Source of the DNA: an uncultured bacterium
GTDB taxonomy: Bacteria; Verrucomicrobiota; Kiritimatiellia; RFP12; UBA1067
Assembly: GCA_903935195.1 (NCBI GenBank)
Contig: CAIZQW010000142.1
Span: 1-35,500, forward strand
DNA: 35,500 nucleotides
Direction of reading: 5' to 3'
Position 1 is the stretch's first letter. Every line of letters begins with the position of its first letter. The notes beneath the pieces were generated by a model that saw nothing but the letters and a program-made list of their open reading frames with translations, did no database searches and had not been told where the DNA came from. Below are positions 7,900 to 16,272 of the stretch, in pieces. The position numbers were made by a program, and so were the translations under genes.

Positions 7900-8007
7900 T
7901 TATCAACTGTTTATCACTTTAAAGTTATCAACAGGTTATATTAAACTGTGTATAACTCTTAAAATGTTTATTAATAACTAGTTATATTGTTGATAATTTG
8001 TTGATAT
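7900..8007. other. oriC: candidate replication origin: cluster of DnaA-box-like 9-mers in AT-rich DNA
   Basis: Within about 110 AT-rich bases there are at least four good matches to the DnaA box TTAT(A/C)CACA and its common relatives. They are TTATCAACA at 7925-7933, the complement of TTATACACA at 7947-7955, the complement of TTATCAACA at 7988-7996, and a one-off copy on the minus strand at 7999-8007. Weaker copies are TTATCAACT (7900-7908) and TTATCACTT (7911-7919). A 12-bp perfect palindrome ATAACTAGTTAT (7974-7985) lies between the groups. The rRNA operon on one side reads away from it, and parB lies about 14 kb away on the other. No dnaA or dnaN gene is visible in the window. A DnaA-regulated promoter for the next gene is the main alternative. 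Confidence 0.55.
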
Positions 8008-8078
8008 CATCCCCTTGTGAAAAACACTCAAATCCGTCATACTACTCGTCATTCACATGTTATGAACAACACGATTTT

Positions 8079-8618
8079 ATGACGACACTACCACACGAAA
8101 TTTGCAAACAGATTGCGCAGGCCCGGCGGGAAAAGGGGTTGACCCAGAGCGTCTTAGCCCTTGAGGTCGGGTGCAAACAATCCGCCATCAGCATGCTGGA
8201 GGCTGGGCAGCCCTCGAAGCTTTCTAAAGAGAACATCGAGAAGATCGCCTCTGCGCTCGGACTAACCCTTCAGACGACACAGGCAAAACTGGTCACCTCC
8301 CTCGGAGAGAAAAAAGGATTTTGTCCTAATGCCCATTGCCCCTCAAACACACCGTACATAATACAAGGCGAACTTATTTTCCAGCCCCGGCTTCAAGTCG
8401 AAAAGCATTGCGCCTACTGTGCGGAGCTTTTAGAGACCTGTTGTCCAAACTGCGCAACAGCCATTCACGCTGAGGGATCCTATTGTACCGCTTGCGGCAC
8501 AATCCGCATCACAAATACCCTGCCCGCCGATCTACCGATTGCAGCCTGGGTTGTCGAACGTCGGCGCGAACTCATGGAGTTAAGGAAGTTGACAAACTTT
8601 TCATCGCCGGAAGGCTAG
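8079..8618 (+). CDS. XRE-type helix-turn-helix protein with zinc-ribbon C-terminus
   Basis: A 179-residue protein. Residues about 5-60 form a Cro/XRE helix-turn-helix (QIAQARREKGLTQSVLALEV, SAISMLEAGQPSKLSKENI). The C-terminal part has four paired-cysteine knuckles (CPNAHC, CAYC, CPNC, CTAC), which look like two zinc ribbons. It is probably a DNA-binding regulator; no target can be named. The ORF track starts it at a TTG at 7998, inside the DnaA-box cluster; the ATG at 8079 immediately before the HTH domain is preferred, although no clear Shine-Dalgarno precedes it. It begins about 70 bases from the candidate origin, and its 3' end overlaps the convergent radical SAM gene by 47 bases. Confidence 0.72.
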   Translation: MTTLPHEICKQIAQARREKGLTQSVLALEVGCKQSAISMLEAGQPSKLSKENIEKIASALGLTLQTTQAKLVTSLGEKKGFCPNAHCPSNTPYIIQGELIFQPRLQVEKHCAYCAELLETCCPNCATAIHAEGSYCTACGTIRITNTLPADLPIAAWVVERRRELMELRKLTNFSSPEG

Positions 8619-10932
8619 GATGGCGGATGAGCGTTGAACTCCATACCTTCAACGAAAGCTTGGAGGAGAACTCGATCGCGATACACGTGCCACCTTCGAT
8701 TGGCTGCAGTGAACAAGAATAGAGCATTTTCTTTTTTAAGGCCGCTGGTGCGAGATCAAGCCGCCACCCCTCCCCTGCCTTGCACAGCGTATGGGCGAGA
8801 TGGAGGTCCTTCAACCACTTACTCCCTGATTCCGCTGCCACGCGGGGTGTGAGCGACGTATGGAGCAAGCAGGATGCCTTCGAGAAGATCCCTGGTTGAA
8901 AACCATCCGCGACTTCTCCACCCACCAGCGGAGCGGCATCCGCAAGTGCACGTTGCAGTGCTTTCCGATCCCATGCGCGAAAGGCAACGACTGTTTGTCC
9001 ACACGGGATCTGGAAACGGTCTTCATTCTCTCCAAAGCTAAAGATCACCTCTTCAATCGAGAGCAGATTCTCCATCAATTCGGGATGGCGACTGAGGAGT
9101 TCACGCATCAATTCGGCATTGAGCGTGGCTGGCGGCAAACCGGCAGAGCTTTCGGGAAGCGTGACAACCCGATAAAGAAGCGGCAGACGGCGTTTGGATG
9201 ACTCGACGGCCGCGACATCCTGAATGTCGGACTCTGAAATGCGTTGCGAACGTGAATGACGGACAATTCGACGCATCTCCTCCGGGGTCGAACAGGCACC
9301 GCAGGCAGCGCATTCGCTGCCAAGACAATACCCCTTGTCGCGATAAACACAGGCCTCTTCCCACCGTTTTCTCAAAAATTCAGAGGTGACTGGGCGCTGC
9401 ACAAAGGGAAAGGGTTGTGAAGGCTCCATCTGCACCGCAAGGACTGTCTGAAGCTTGGTGGCCTCCACTGGCAACCAGGGACCATGATACGAAAGTCCTT
9501 CACTTGCCAATTTGACGACTGCGGGGGCATCCTCATGTCCGCAAGCAGCCAGCAGTTGCGTTCCGAGATAATCCGGCCAGTCAAAGGCAAAACGAAATTC
9601 GAGTTTCGCCCGACGACAAGCCGCCGAGACTCCGTCTACGCAGAAACGCCACTCCTGCTCATCCAGCAACAAGCTATCAAACATCAAGGGCGTATTCGGC
9701 ATGCGCACGAGCCGTCCGAAGCTCAGCACCACCCGTGTACCACACTTAGGCGCGCGAAGTTTCTCCTGCAAACGCGAGCAGAAGGAGGAGAAGGCAGCCA
9801 GGTCTTCAGCCGCTTCATGTCCGGTGAGAATATAGAAGAGTTTGATCTCCCGGACACGATTGCTTAAGAGTGTCTGAAGCGCTAACTCAATATCCTCGTC
9901 GCTCAGCGACTTGCAGAGAAAAGCCCGCATGCGCGCACTGATGCCTTCGATCCCCAACGTAAACGATTGTTTCCCAGCGGCGCGCTCAAGCGCGATAATC
10001 TCCGGACATGCCGCAATGCCATCCGCCCGCTGACTCTTGAAGGAAACCCGATCAAACAGCTGCGAACAGTTTTTGACCAGCGGAACAAAATCCGCATACA
10101 TGTTTAGATTGAAGGCATCCAGCTCAACGGTCCGCGCACCATATTCGCGCTTCAAAAAGTGGGCGCGCTGAAGCACTTCCTTCAACGGTGTCTCCCGGTA
10201 AGGCTTGCGTTCATAGCCTTCAAAACAGAACGAACAGAAAGCTGGGCACCCCCTGCTCACCGTGAGACGGACGGTGCCAGTCAAAGTAGCAGTCGGCAGC
10301 CGGCTTCGCTGGGAAGCTACGCCGCGCCAGGGTGGCAGTTGGCAGTTCGTGGCATCAGACGGCGTAGGCGAGCGGACCACCGCCTGTTTGAGGGGTTGGG
10401 CAGGCAAACAACCGGTCACCCAGAAGCCATCAAGCCCCTCTGTCGCACGCAGCAAACGCGAGCGTTTCTCCAAGCCGGCTTGCGTCCTCGTGTCCTTGCG
10501 TCCTTCCGTCATCCGCTGTACAAACCTCGGCAGCACCTCTTCGGCCTCGCCAAAAAAGAGCGCATCCGGCACCGCCCTACCATCCGGACAGACAAGGCAC
10601 TGGGCGGCAAAGGCATTTGAACCGCCGAGGATTACAGGAGGGAACGATTCAGGCCGTTCAGACGCCCAAGGGGAAAGGCCGTTCATCGCGAGTAGCCACG
10701 GCAAGTTGACGGCCTCTTGGACAAAGGAGTTCGAGACGAGAATCAAGTCGAAGGCGTTCCAACCCAACCCGCTCTGTGCACCGACTACGAGAGGCGTACG
10801 ACGTGGCGGGAGAAAGGCAAAGTCAATCAATGCATCAGGACAAGCCAAGCGACAGAGTTCAGCTAACACGGTATGTGTCGCTGAAGCTTCTGTATCACGA
10901 CTGTTCGACAACCTTAAAATCAAGATCTTCAT
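8572..10932 (-). CDS. radical SAM protein with N-terminal B12-binding-like domain
   Basis: This 786-residue protein has an N-terminal Rossmann-like domain (MKILILRLSNSRDTEAS, FDLILVSNSFVQEAVNLPWL, DALFFGEAEEVLPRF) resembling the cobalamin-binding half of B12-type radical SAM enzymes. The radical SAM core carries the iron-sulfur motif CPAFCSFC (C229, C233, C236; CX3CX2C). A second cysteine cluster, CLGSECAACGAC, near residue 540 may hold another iron-sulfur centre. The ATG at 10932 was chosen over the ORF-track start (11199), which would overlap the sulfatase by about 250 bases. It begins 13 bases after the sulfatase stop, so the two are probably co-transcribed. The reaction is unknown. Residues about 190-218 look like translated repeat DNA just before the core, and the 3' end overlaps the XRE gene. 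Confidence 0.72.
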   Translation of the reverse strand: MKILILRLSNSRDTEASATHTVLAELCRLACPDALIDFAFLPPRRTPLVVGAQSGLGWNAFDLILVSNSFVQEAVNLPWLLAMNGLSPWASERPESFPPVILGGSNAFAAQCLVCPDGRAVPDALFFGEAEEVLPRFVQRMTEGRKDTRTQAGLEKRSRLLRATEGLDGFWVTGCLPAQPLKQAVVRSPTPSDATNCQLPPWRGVASQRSRLPTATLTGTVRLTVSRGCPAFCSFCFEGYERKPYRETPLKEVLQRAHFLKREYGARTVELDAFNLNMYADFVPLVKNCSQLFDRVSFKSQRADGIAACPEIIALERAAGKQSFTLGIEGISARMRAFLCKSLSDEDIELALQTLLSNRVREIKLFYILTGHEAAEDLAAFSSFCSRLQEKLRAPKCGTRVVLSFGRLVRMPNTPLMFDSLLLDEQEWRFCVDGVSAACRRAKLEFRFAFDWPDYLGTQLLAACGHEDAPAVVKLASEGLSYHGPWLPVEATKLQTVLAVQMEPSQPFPFVQRPVTSEFLRKRWEEACVYRDKGYCLGSECAACGACSTPEEMRRIVRHSRSQRISESDIQDVAAVESSKRRLPLLYRVVTLPESSAGLPPATLNAELMRELLSRHPELMENLLSIEEVIFSFGENEDRFQIPCGQTVVAFRAWDRKALQRALADAAPLVGGEVADGFQPGIFSKASCLLHTSLTPRVAAESGSKWLKDLHLAHTLCKAGEGWRLDLAPAALKKKMLYSCSLQPIEGGTCIAIEFSSKLSLKVWSSTLIRHPSLPAMKSLSTSLTP
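10287..10346. repeat. short repeat element apparently embedded in frame in the radical SAM gene
   Basis: Two pairs of 7-mers occur here: TAGCAGT-CGGCAGC (10287-10300) and TGGCAGT-TGGCAGT (10333-10346). They flank CGGCTTCGCTGGGAAGCTAC and small hairpins, with GTAGC and GCTAC as outer complementary pieces (10286-10290 and 10316-10320). The translated region is rich in Ser, Arg, Pro and Thr and falls between the N-terminal domain and the conserved radical SAM strand. Its composition and repeat layout resemble the intergenic elements elsewhere in the window, though the arms here are direct rather than inverted. Confidence 0.4.
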
Positions 10933-10945
10933 AGAAGGGCCCGCT

Positions 10946-12481
10946 CTACTTAAAAGCAGGATTATATTTGCCTGATTCCTTGAAACCAGACAGCTCCTTT
11001 CGCATGGTGTTATAGCGTGGATAACTGTCAAAAATCTCACTGCCCAGCACCCGAGGATCACCCTGTTGGCGGAGCAACTCCCGCAAGCGGGTCCGCAACT
11101 CCGCGACCGTCTTGGCATGCGCGGGCTGGCCAGCCAGGTTGACCACGCATCCGGGATCTTTTCCCACATCAAAGAGCTCATCGCCCGCCCGTAACCCAAA
11201 GGCCATCTGGAAATACGGAGCGATCAGCTCCTCCTTCTGATGCTCAAGAAGGTAATCCTTCGTCCAGCCGCCGTCATCCGTGTCACGGAAACTCGGAGGA
11301 TTCCCGACCGGCCATCGATCAGGCTTCATGTTCCAGATATACAAATACTGATCCGTGCGGATTGCCCGGCTAGGATAGCCGACATTGTCCGGCCGGGCAT
11401 GCGTATGCCTCTCCCGTCCGAAGAGCACACAGTCGTTGATTCCCTTCGCCTCCGAGCCGTTCAGACCGGGGAGCACACTGCGTCCTGTCATCTCCGTCGG
11501 GATCTTCACACCGGCGGCATCCAGAATTGTCGGGGCGATATCCACGCAACTCAAAAGGTTCTTCACCTGTTGTCCCGCGCGGACCGCTGGCGGATAACGA
11601 ATCGCGAGGGGCAGACGCACGCCGTGCTCATAGAGATTGGCTTTTGCATGAGGAAATGGCATCCCATTATCCGACAGGACGATGATCACCGTGTTGTCCA
11701 GCTCACCGTGCGCCTCGAGGAGCTTCATCATCTTCGCCAGATGGGAATCGAACCATTCAATTTCCAACAGATAATCCAGTAGATCAGTGCGCACCGTCTC
11801 GTTGTCCGGCAAAAACGGAGGCACACGGACATCTGCCAGTGCCTTACCGGACTTCAAGCCTGATCCTTTTTCGTAATCCCGATGGGGTTCATATCCGCCA
11901 TACCAGAAGCAAAACGGCTGATCCGTTTTTTTCTGTTTGAGAAAGTCCTCGAAATTTCCAGCATAGTCCGTTTTTGAGATACCCGTAGCCGGCACGGTGT
12001 CCAGCTTCCTCTCATTGAACGCGTTGCCGGCAGGATTGCGTGTGCGTCCGCTAATCTTCCAGTTTCCGGGGCTCCAGGCCTTGCCGGTATACCCAACCGT
12101 ATACCCCCGTTGCTCCAGGAGGTCCGGATAGACGGCTAACTCAGACGGAAAGCTACTGGAGTGGGTTCCCGCCTCACGATTCTGCCAGATATGACGGCCC
12201 GTCAACAGCGAAGCGCGGTTCGGACTGCACTGCGGAGCTGCTGCAAAAAAACGTGTAAAGAGCGCACCCTCCGAGGCCACGCGGTCAAAAGCGGGGGTTT
12301 TCACAGTCTTACATCCATACGCCCCATAATGCTCCCACGATTGATCATCGCTGATTGCCACCAGTATGTTGGGTTGCTTCCGGTTGACATCCCTCTCGGC
12401 AGCAGTCAGCTGGCTGACCAGCAGAAGCGAACCGATGCCTGCCAGAATAGTGATTTTTTTTCGATTCGTACTGTTTTTCAT
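10946..12481 (-). CDS. exported S1-type sulfatase (formylglycine-dependent)
   Basis: A 511-residue type I sulfatase with a signal peptide (ITILAGIGSLLLVSQLTAAE). The catalytic motif is C85-S-P-N-R in APQCSPNRASLLTGR; C85 is the residue converted to formylglycine. The metal site begins with D45-D46 in NILVAISDDQSWEHYGAYG and continues with LSDNGMPFPHAKANLYEHGV. The DDQSWEHYGAYG opening resembles heparan N-sulfatase-like members, so a sulfated glycan substrate is likely, but specificity is not decided by motifs. The protein would act in the periplasm or outside the cell. It shares a likely operon with the radical SAM gene 13 bases downstream and diverges from the large haem/SUMF1 gene, with a 221-base gap holding no clear gene. 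Maturation needs an FGE or anaerobic maturase, and none is recognisable here. Confidence 0.9.
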   Translation of the reverse strand: MKNSTNRKKITILAGIGSLLLVSQLTAAERDVNRKQPNILVAISDDQSWEHYGAYGCKTVKTPAFDRVASEGALFTRFFAAAPQCSPNRASLLTGRHIWQNREAGTHSSSFPSELAVYPDLLEQRGYTVGYTGKAWSPGNWKISGRTRNPAGNAFNERKLDTVPATGISKTDYAGNFEDFLKQKKTDQPFCFWYGGYEPHRDYEKGSGLKSGKALADVRVPPFLPDNETVRTDLLDYLLEIEWFDSHLAKMMKLLEAHGELDNTVIIVLSDNGMPFPHAKANLYEHGVRLPLAIRYPPAVRAGQQVKNLLSCVDIAPTILDAAGVKIPTEMTGRSVLPGLNGSEAKGINDCVLFGRERHTHARPDNVGYPSRAIRTDQYLYIWNMKPDRWPVGNPPSFRDTDDGGWTKDYLLEHQKEELIAPYFQMAFGLRAGDELFDVGKDPGCVVNLAGQPAHAKTVAELRTRLRELLRQQGDPRVLGSEIFDSYPRYNTMRKELSGFKESGKYNPAFK

Positions 12482-12702
12482 GTTTATTTATAATCCCCAA
12501 ATAATTAACGTCTTGGTCAATTTATCATGTGCGCCAAACCTGCGCAAGAGAGAATCTTTACGATTGATTCCTGATCATCAAAATGATAAGCTGAAAAGGT
12601 TAATTTTTAATTAGTTTTTTCATTAAAAGACAAAGGTTAGGGGACTTCCAAAATTAACAACGGATTATCACCAAAGAATATTCATACAAGAGGGGGATCA
12701 TT

Positions 12703-15700
12703 ATGGTCGGTTTTAAAATGATAACAGGTATAAGAGTTTCGATTATTTGTTGTTTAGCGTTGCTAGGGAATGACGCTTTTGCGGCAGAAAAGAAAGCCCC
12801 TGCTCAGGAACCAAAGACCGCGGGAGCAACGGATACTAAAGTTGCACAACCCGCGAAAGATCAAGCTCCTAAAAAGGGGAAAGCAGCTGTACCCCAAGGA
12901 CCGGAGTCCCTTGAAGCACTTGTCAAAGCTTCACCACCCGAAGCGCTTGTCCGTTCCATTAAACATATTCTCAAGACCAAGCCCCGCGATTACAAGAATG
13001 GCCAGGAGTTTCTAAAGCAGGCGGAGTCTATTGCCACAAAGATGACGCTCCTGTTGCCTGGCTTGGACAAAGGTGATGCCGAGGCCATGAAAATCTACCT
13101 GGATTTTGAGGCACTCAAATACAAGGCACTGGTTGTTGACAACCCCTACATTACCTTTGACGAGACACTCGTCGTCATGGCCGACCGCCTTCGGACGAAG
13201 AACAACTGGCTGGGCACCCATGTCATGGGACCCAAGGGGCACGTGAACAAGATTGCAAAGTTTAATATCAAGACAAAACAAATCACCGACATCTACGAGC
13301 CCAAAGACGGTTCTTTCGTCGGCGAACCTGATCTTTATTTTGATGGATCCAAACTCCTCTTCACCTCCAGCGACTCGAACAAGGCCTTCCAGGTGATGGA
13401 AGTTGACATCAATGGAACCAATTTGCGCCAAGTCTCAAAGATGACAGGCGATTATCTCCACTGCTACGGCGGTATCTATCTACCGAATGACAAGATCATC
13501 TTCAGTTCGACTGCTCCGCTCGTCGGCGTGCCTTGTATCGGGGGCGGCCAGACCGTACCCAATCTCTATCTGATGGGGCCCAACGGTGAAAATCCACGCC
13601 AGCTGACCTTCGAACAGGACGCGGATTGGTATCCAACCGTTTTGGCAGATGGCAAAGTAATGTACTTGCGCTGGGAGTACACGGATATCATGCACTACTA
13701 TACACGTATCATGATGACCATGAATCCTGACGGCTCCAACCAACGCTCCATCTATGGTTCACAAAGCCTTTGGCCCAACGCCATGTTCAATGCGCGCCCG
13801 ATTCCGGGACAGTCTGGTCAATTCGTGGCGATCGTCTCCGGACATCATGGTGTTGCAGGAACTGGTAAAATGACGATCTTCGATACCAACAAGGGATATG
13901 CCCATGCCGATGGCGTGGTACAACACATTCCAGGTTATGGCAAAAAGGTAACCCATGTGACGGTTGACCAATTGTACCCCAAAGTAAAGAAGGACCTTCT
14001 TGTGCAGTTCCCCAATCTCCAACAGGATGTGGATGCCCTCATCGCCAAAAGCATGCCTCCAGATTCACAGAAAGGGAAAGACTATCACGAACTCAATAAC
14101 GACTTCTTCAACAAGTGCTATGCACAGTTACGTTCCATCTACCCGGAGATGGCACTGGACTTGGACAGCTTAGCCAATGGCGTCTACCCGCAATCCATCC
14201 AACCCTATCCCATCAACGCCAATTATCACCTGGTTGTCTCCCGAGTCACCCCCAACAGTCCCTATCGCCTCTATCTCGTAGACACGTTTGACAATTTCGT
14301 ACCCGTACAACCGGAAGACATGGGACAGTACAAGGTAATGACAGAACCGTATGTCTTGCAGAAACGTGAGCGCCCGCCGGTCATCCCTGAGCGCGTCAAC
14401 CTCCAAGACAAAGAAGCGGTCTGTTATATCCAGAATATCTATCGCGGACCTGGACTGAAGAATGTCCCTGTCGGCGAAGTGGACTCGCTTCGTGTCTTCA
14501 CCTACGTGTATGGCTACTTCCGGATAGGCAACCACCATCATCTCGGCGTGGAGAGCGGCTGGGACTGCAAGCGTGTGCTCGGTCATGTAAAAGTCGAAAA
14601 AGACGGTTCTGCCATGTTTAAGATTCCAGCCAATACAACGATTTCCATCCAACCCCTCGACAAGCAAGGACGCGCAATCCAACTCTTCCGAAGCTGGCTT
14701 GTCGCCATGCCTGGCGAAGAGCTCTCCTGCGTGGGTTGCCACGAACCCCCGAACGAGCCGCCTGTCACGAGCAAAACCATGGCGTCATTAAAAGAGCCGC
14801 AAAGACTCACCCCTTACCGTACGCCAGTGGAAGGTTTCTCGTTCATCAATGAGATCCAGCCGATCCTGGATGCTTACTGTATCCGTTGCCATGATGGAAC
14901 TGATCCCAAGAAGCCTAACTTCAAGGATACCCAGCTTGCATCGAACAGCCCCTCTGACAACTTCAGCAACGCCTATCACGCCCTCCATCGCTACTTCCGC
15001 CGTCCGGGACCGGAAAGCAACGGCATCATGGGCATCCCCTACGAATTCCATTCCTCGACATCCGAAGGCATTCAAATGCTTGAAAAAGGCCATTATGGCG
15101 TCAAGCTCAATGCGGATTCCCTACGTCGCCTCAACATGTGGATTGACCTGAATGTCCCGTATTATGGGAGCTGGTCTTCGGTCTATGCAAGCACAGGAGA
15201 TAAAGGCTCTTGGGCTTCGACCATTGCGTCCAAGGCTGCAGACTCTCGCGAGAAGTATGCGGGCGCCAGTGAAGATGAAAATCGCGAATATGTCTCGCCG
15301 ACCCCGCATCCTGTCAAGGCTACAGAGGAGAAGAGCGAAGAACGCCTACCCCCTGTCAGCGTCTCCGCAGACAACTGGCCCTTCTCCGAGGCTGTCGCGC
15401 AAGAGATGCAAAAGAAGCTCGGCACGGAAAAGAAGACGATTGAGGTCGCTGAAGGTGTGAGCATCACGCTTATCCGCATCCCCGCAGGTGAGTTCATCAT
15501 GGGCAGTGATACTGAAACAGCGATTGAACAGCCTCGTCACACGATCAAGATCACCAAGCCCTTCTGGATGTCGGAAAGCGAAATCAACAACGCCGCCTTC
15601 TTCGCCTTCAAGCCTGATCACAACGCGAGCGTCTATGACCAGCAATGGAAAGACCATGTTCGCCTGGGCTACTATGCGAACTACGTCGAGCAGCCTGCGG

Positions 15701-16263
15701 TCCGCATGACCTGGCAAGATGCTCAGGCCTTCTGTGCATGGTTAGGCAAGAAGAGCAACATGAAGGTCTCCCTCCCCTCGGAAGCTCAATGGGAATGGGC
15801 CTGCCGTGCAGGTAGCGACAAGGATATGGCCTTTGGTGACAAAAACTCCGATTTCAGCCCTTATGCAAACCTTGCTGATAAATCCATTGAAAGGTTCGCT
15901 GTCACCGGAGTCAATCCGACCTTTAATCCTAAGAATGTCGGCAATCGTACTCTGGATTTCATCCCGCGCATCTCCGCCTTCAATGACGGACAGTTCCTTG
16001 TGACCGGCACCAAGCAGTATAAGCCAAACGCCTGGGGACTCTATGACATGCATGGTAACGTCGCGGAATGGACGCGCAGTGATTATGCTCGCTACCCCTA
16101 TAAAGCAGGGAAGAGCGACACCCTCTCGCCCCAGGAGAGAAAGACGGTCCGCGGCGGATCCTTCTTTGATCGCCCCTATCGTGCAACAGCCAGCTATCGT
16201 CTAGGCTATGCACCGTGGCAGGGTGTCTTCAATGTAGGGTTCCGTGTCGTTATCGAGGAGTAG
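12703..16263 (+). CDS. exported HZS-alpha-like dihaem protein fused to a SUMF1/FGE-type domain
   Basis: A 1186-residue multidomain protein. Order: signal peptide (RVSIICCLALLGNDAFAAE), a Lys/Pro/Ala-rich linker, a TolB/WD40-like propeller (about 150-420; SSDSNKAFQVMEVDINGTNL, YLMGPNGENPRQLTFEQDAD), and a hydrazine-synthase-alpha-like region ending in the haem motif CVGCH (676-680). A second haem motif, CIRCH (726-730), follows. From about 912 to the end lies a SUMF1/FGE-fold domain (IRIPAGEFIMGSD, SLPSEAQWEWACRAG, GLYDMHGNVAEWTRSD, NVGFRVVIEE). HZS-alpha-like proteins are common in PVC bacteria that do not make hydrazine, so anammox is not implied. The SUMF1 C-terminal segment (GGSFFDRPYRATASYRLGYA) lacks the catalytic cysteine pair of true FGE. 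AGAGGGGG about 7 bases before the ATG supports the start. It sits 130 bases before a second haem protein and is probably co-expressed with it. Confidence 0.85.
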   Translation: MVGFKMITGIRVSIICCLALLGNDAFAAEKKAPAQEPKTAGATDTKVAQPAKDQAPKKGKAAVPQGPESLEALVKASPPEALVRSIKHILKTKPRDYKNGQEFLKQAESIATKMTLLLPGLDKGDAEAMKIYLDFEALKYKALVVDNPYITFDETLVVMADRLRTKNNWLGTHVMGPKGHVNKIAKFNIKTKQITDIYEPKDGSFVGEPDLYFDGSKLLFTSSDSNKAFQVMEVDINGTNLRQVSKMTGDYLHCYGGIYLPNDKIIFSSTAPLVGVPCIGGGQTVPNLYLMGPNGENPRQLTFEQDADWYPTVLADGKVMYLRWEYTDIMHYYTRIMMTMNPDGSNQRSIYGSQSLWPNAMFNARPIPGQSGQFVAIVSGHHGVAGTGKMTIFDTNKGYAHADGVVQHIPGYGKKVTHVTVDQLYPKVKKDLLVQFPNLQQDVDALIAKSMPPDSQKGKDYHELNNDFFNKCYAQLRSIYPEMALDLDSLANGVYPQSIQPYPINANYHLVVSRVTPNSPYRLYLVDTFDNFVPVQPEDMGQYKVMTEPYVLQKRERPPVIPERVNLQDKEAVCYIQNIYRGPGLKNVPVGEVDSLRVFTYVYGYFRIGNHHHLGVESGWDCKRVLGHVKVEKDGSAMFKIPANTTISIQPLDKQGRAIQLFRSWLVAMPGEELSCVGCHEPPNEPPVTSKTMASLKEPQRLTPYRTPVEGFSFINEIQPILDAYCIRCHDGTDPKKPNFKDTQLASNSPSDNFSNAYHALHRYFRRPGPESNGIMGIPYEFHSSTSEGIQMLEKGHYGVKLNADSLRRLNMWIDLNVPYYGSWSSVYASTGDKGSWASTIASKAADSREKYAGASEDENREYVSPTPHPVKATEEKSEERLPPVSVSADNWPFSEAVAQEMQKKLGTEKKTIEVAEGVSITLIRIPAGEFIMGSDTETAIEQPRHTIKITKPFWMSESEINNAAFFAFKPDHNASVYDQQWKDHVRLGYYANYVEQPAVRMTWQDAQAFCAWLGKKSNMKVSLPSEAQWEWACRAGSDKDMAFGDKNSDFSPYANLADKSIERFAVTGVNPTFNPKNVGNRTLDFIPRISAFNDGQFLVTGTKQYKPNAWGLYDMHGNVAEWTRSDYARYPYKAGKSDTLSPQERKTVRGGSFFDRPYRATASYRLGYAPWQGVFNVGFRVVIEE

Positions 16264-16272
16264 TAACCTCTC

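Noticed and set aside
7998-8078. TTG start of the XRE ORF
   Set aside because: The extra 27 residues have no conserved character and fall in the DnaA-box cluster; ATG 8079 immediately precedes the HTH domain.
8572-10932. Radical SAM protein as an anaerobic sulfatase maturase for the adjacent sulfatase
   Set aside because: It has an N-terminal B12-binding-like domain, is twice the usual anSME size, and its second cysteine cluster does not follow the SPASM layout of anSME.
10933-11199. Upstream extension of the radical SAM ORF to 11199
   Set aside because: It overlaps the sulfatase coding region by about 250 bases and encodes non-conserved sequence; the ATG at 10932 begins the recognisable MKILILRLSN strand.
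13237-13252. CACGTG-containing sequence as a parS site
   Set aside because: Only the central hexamer matches; the flanks do not fit TGTTTCACGTGAAACA.
15430-16260. SUMF1 domain as an active formylglycine-generating enzyme
   Set aside because: The C-terminal catalytic cysteine pair of FGE is missing; the remaining cysteines (AFCAW, WACRAG) are at structural positions shared by the whole superfamily.
12703-16263. Evidence for anammox or hydrazine synthesis
   Set aside because: HZS-alpha-like domains are widespread in PVC genomes. No HZS beta/gamma or hydrazine dehydrogenase genes are present, and the protein has a different overall architecture.
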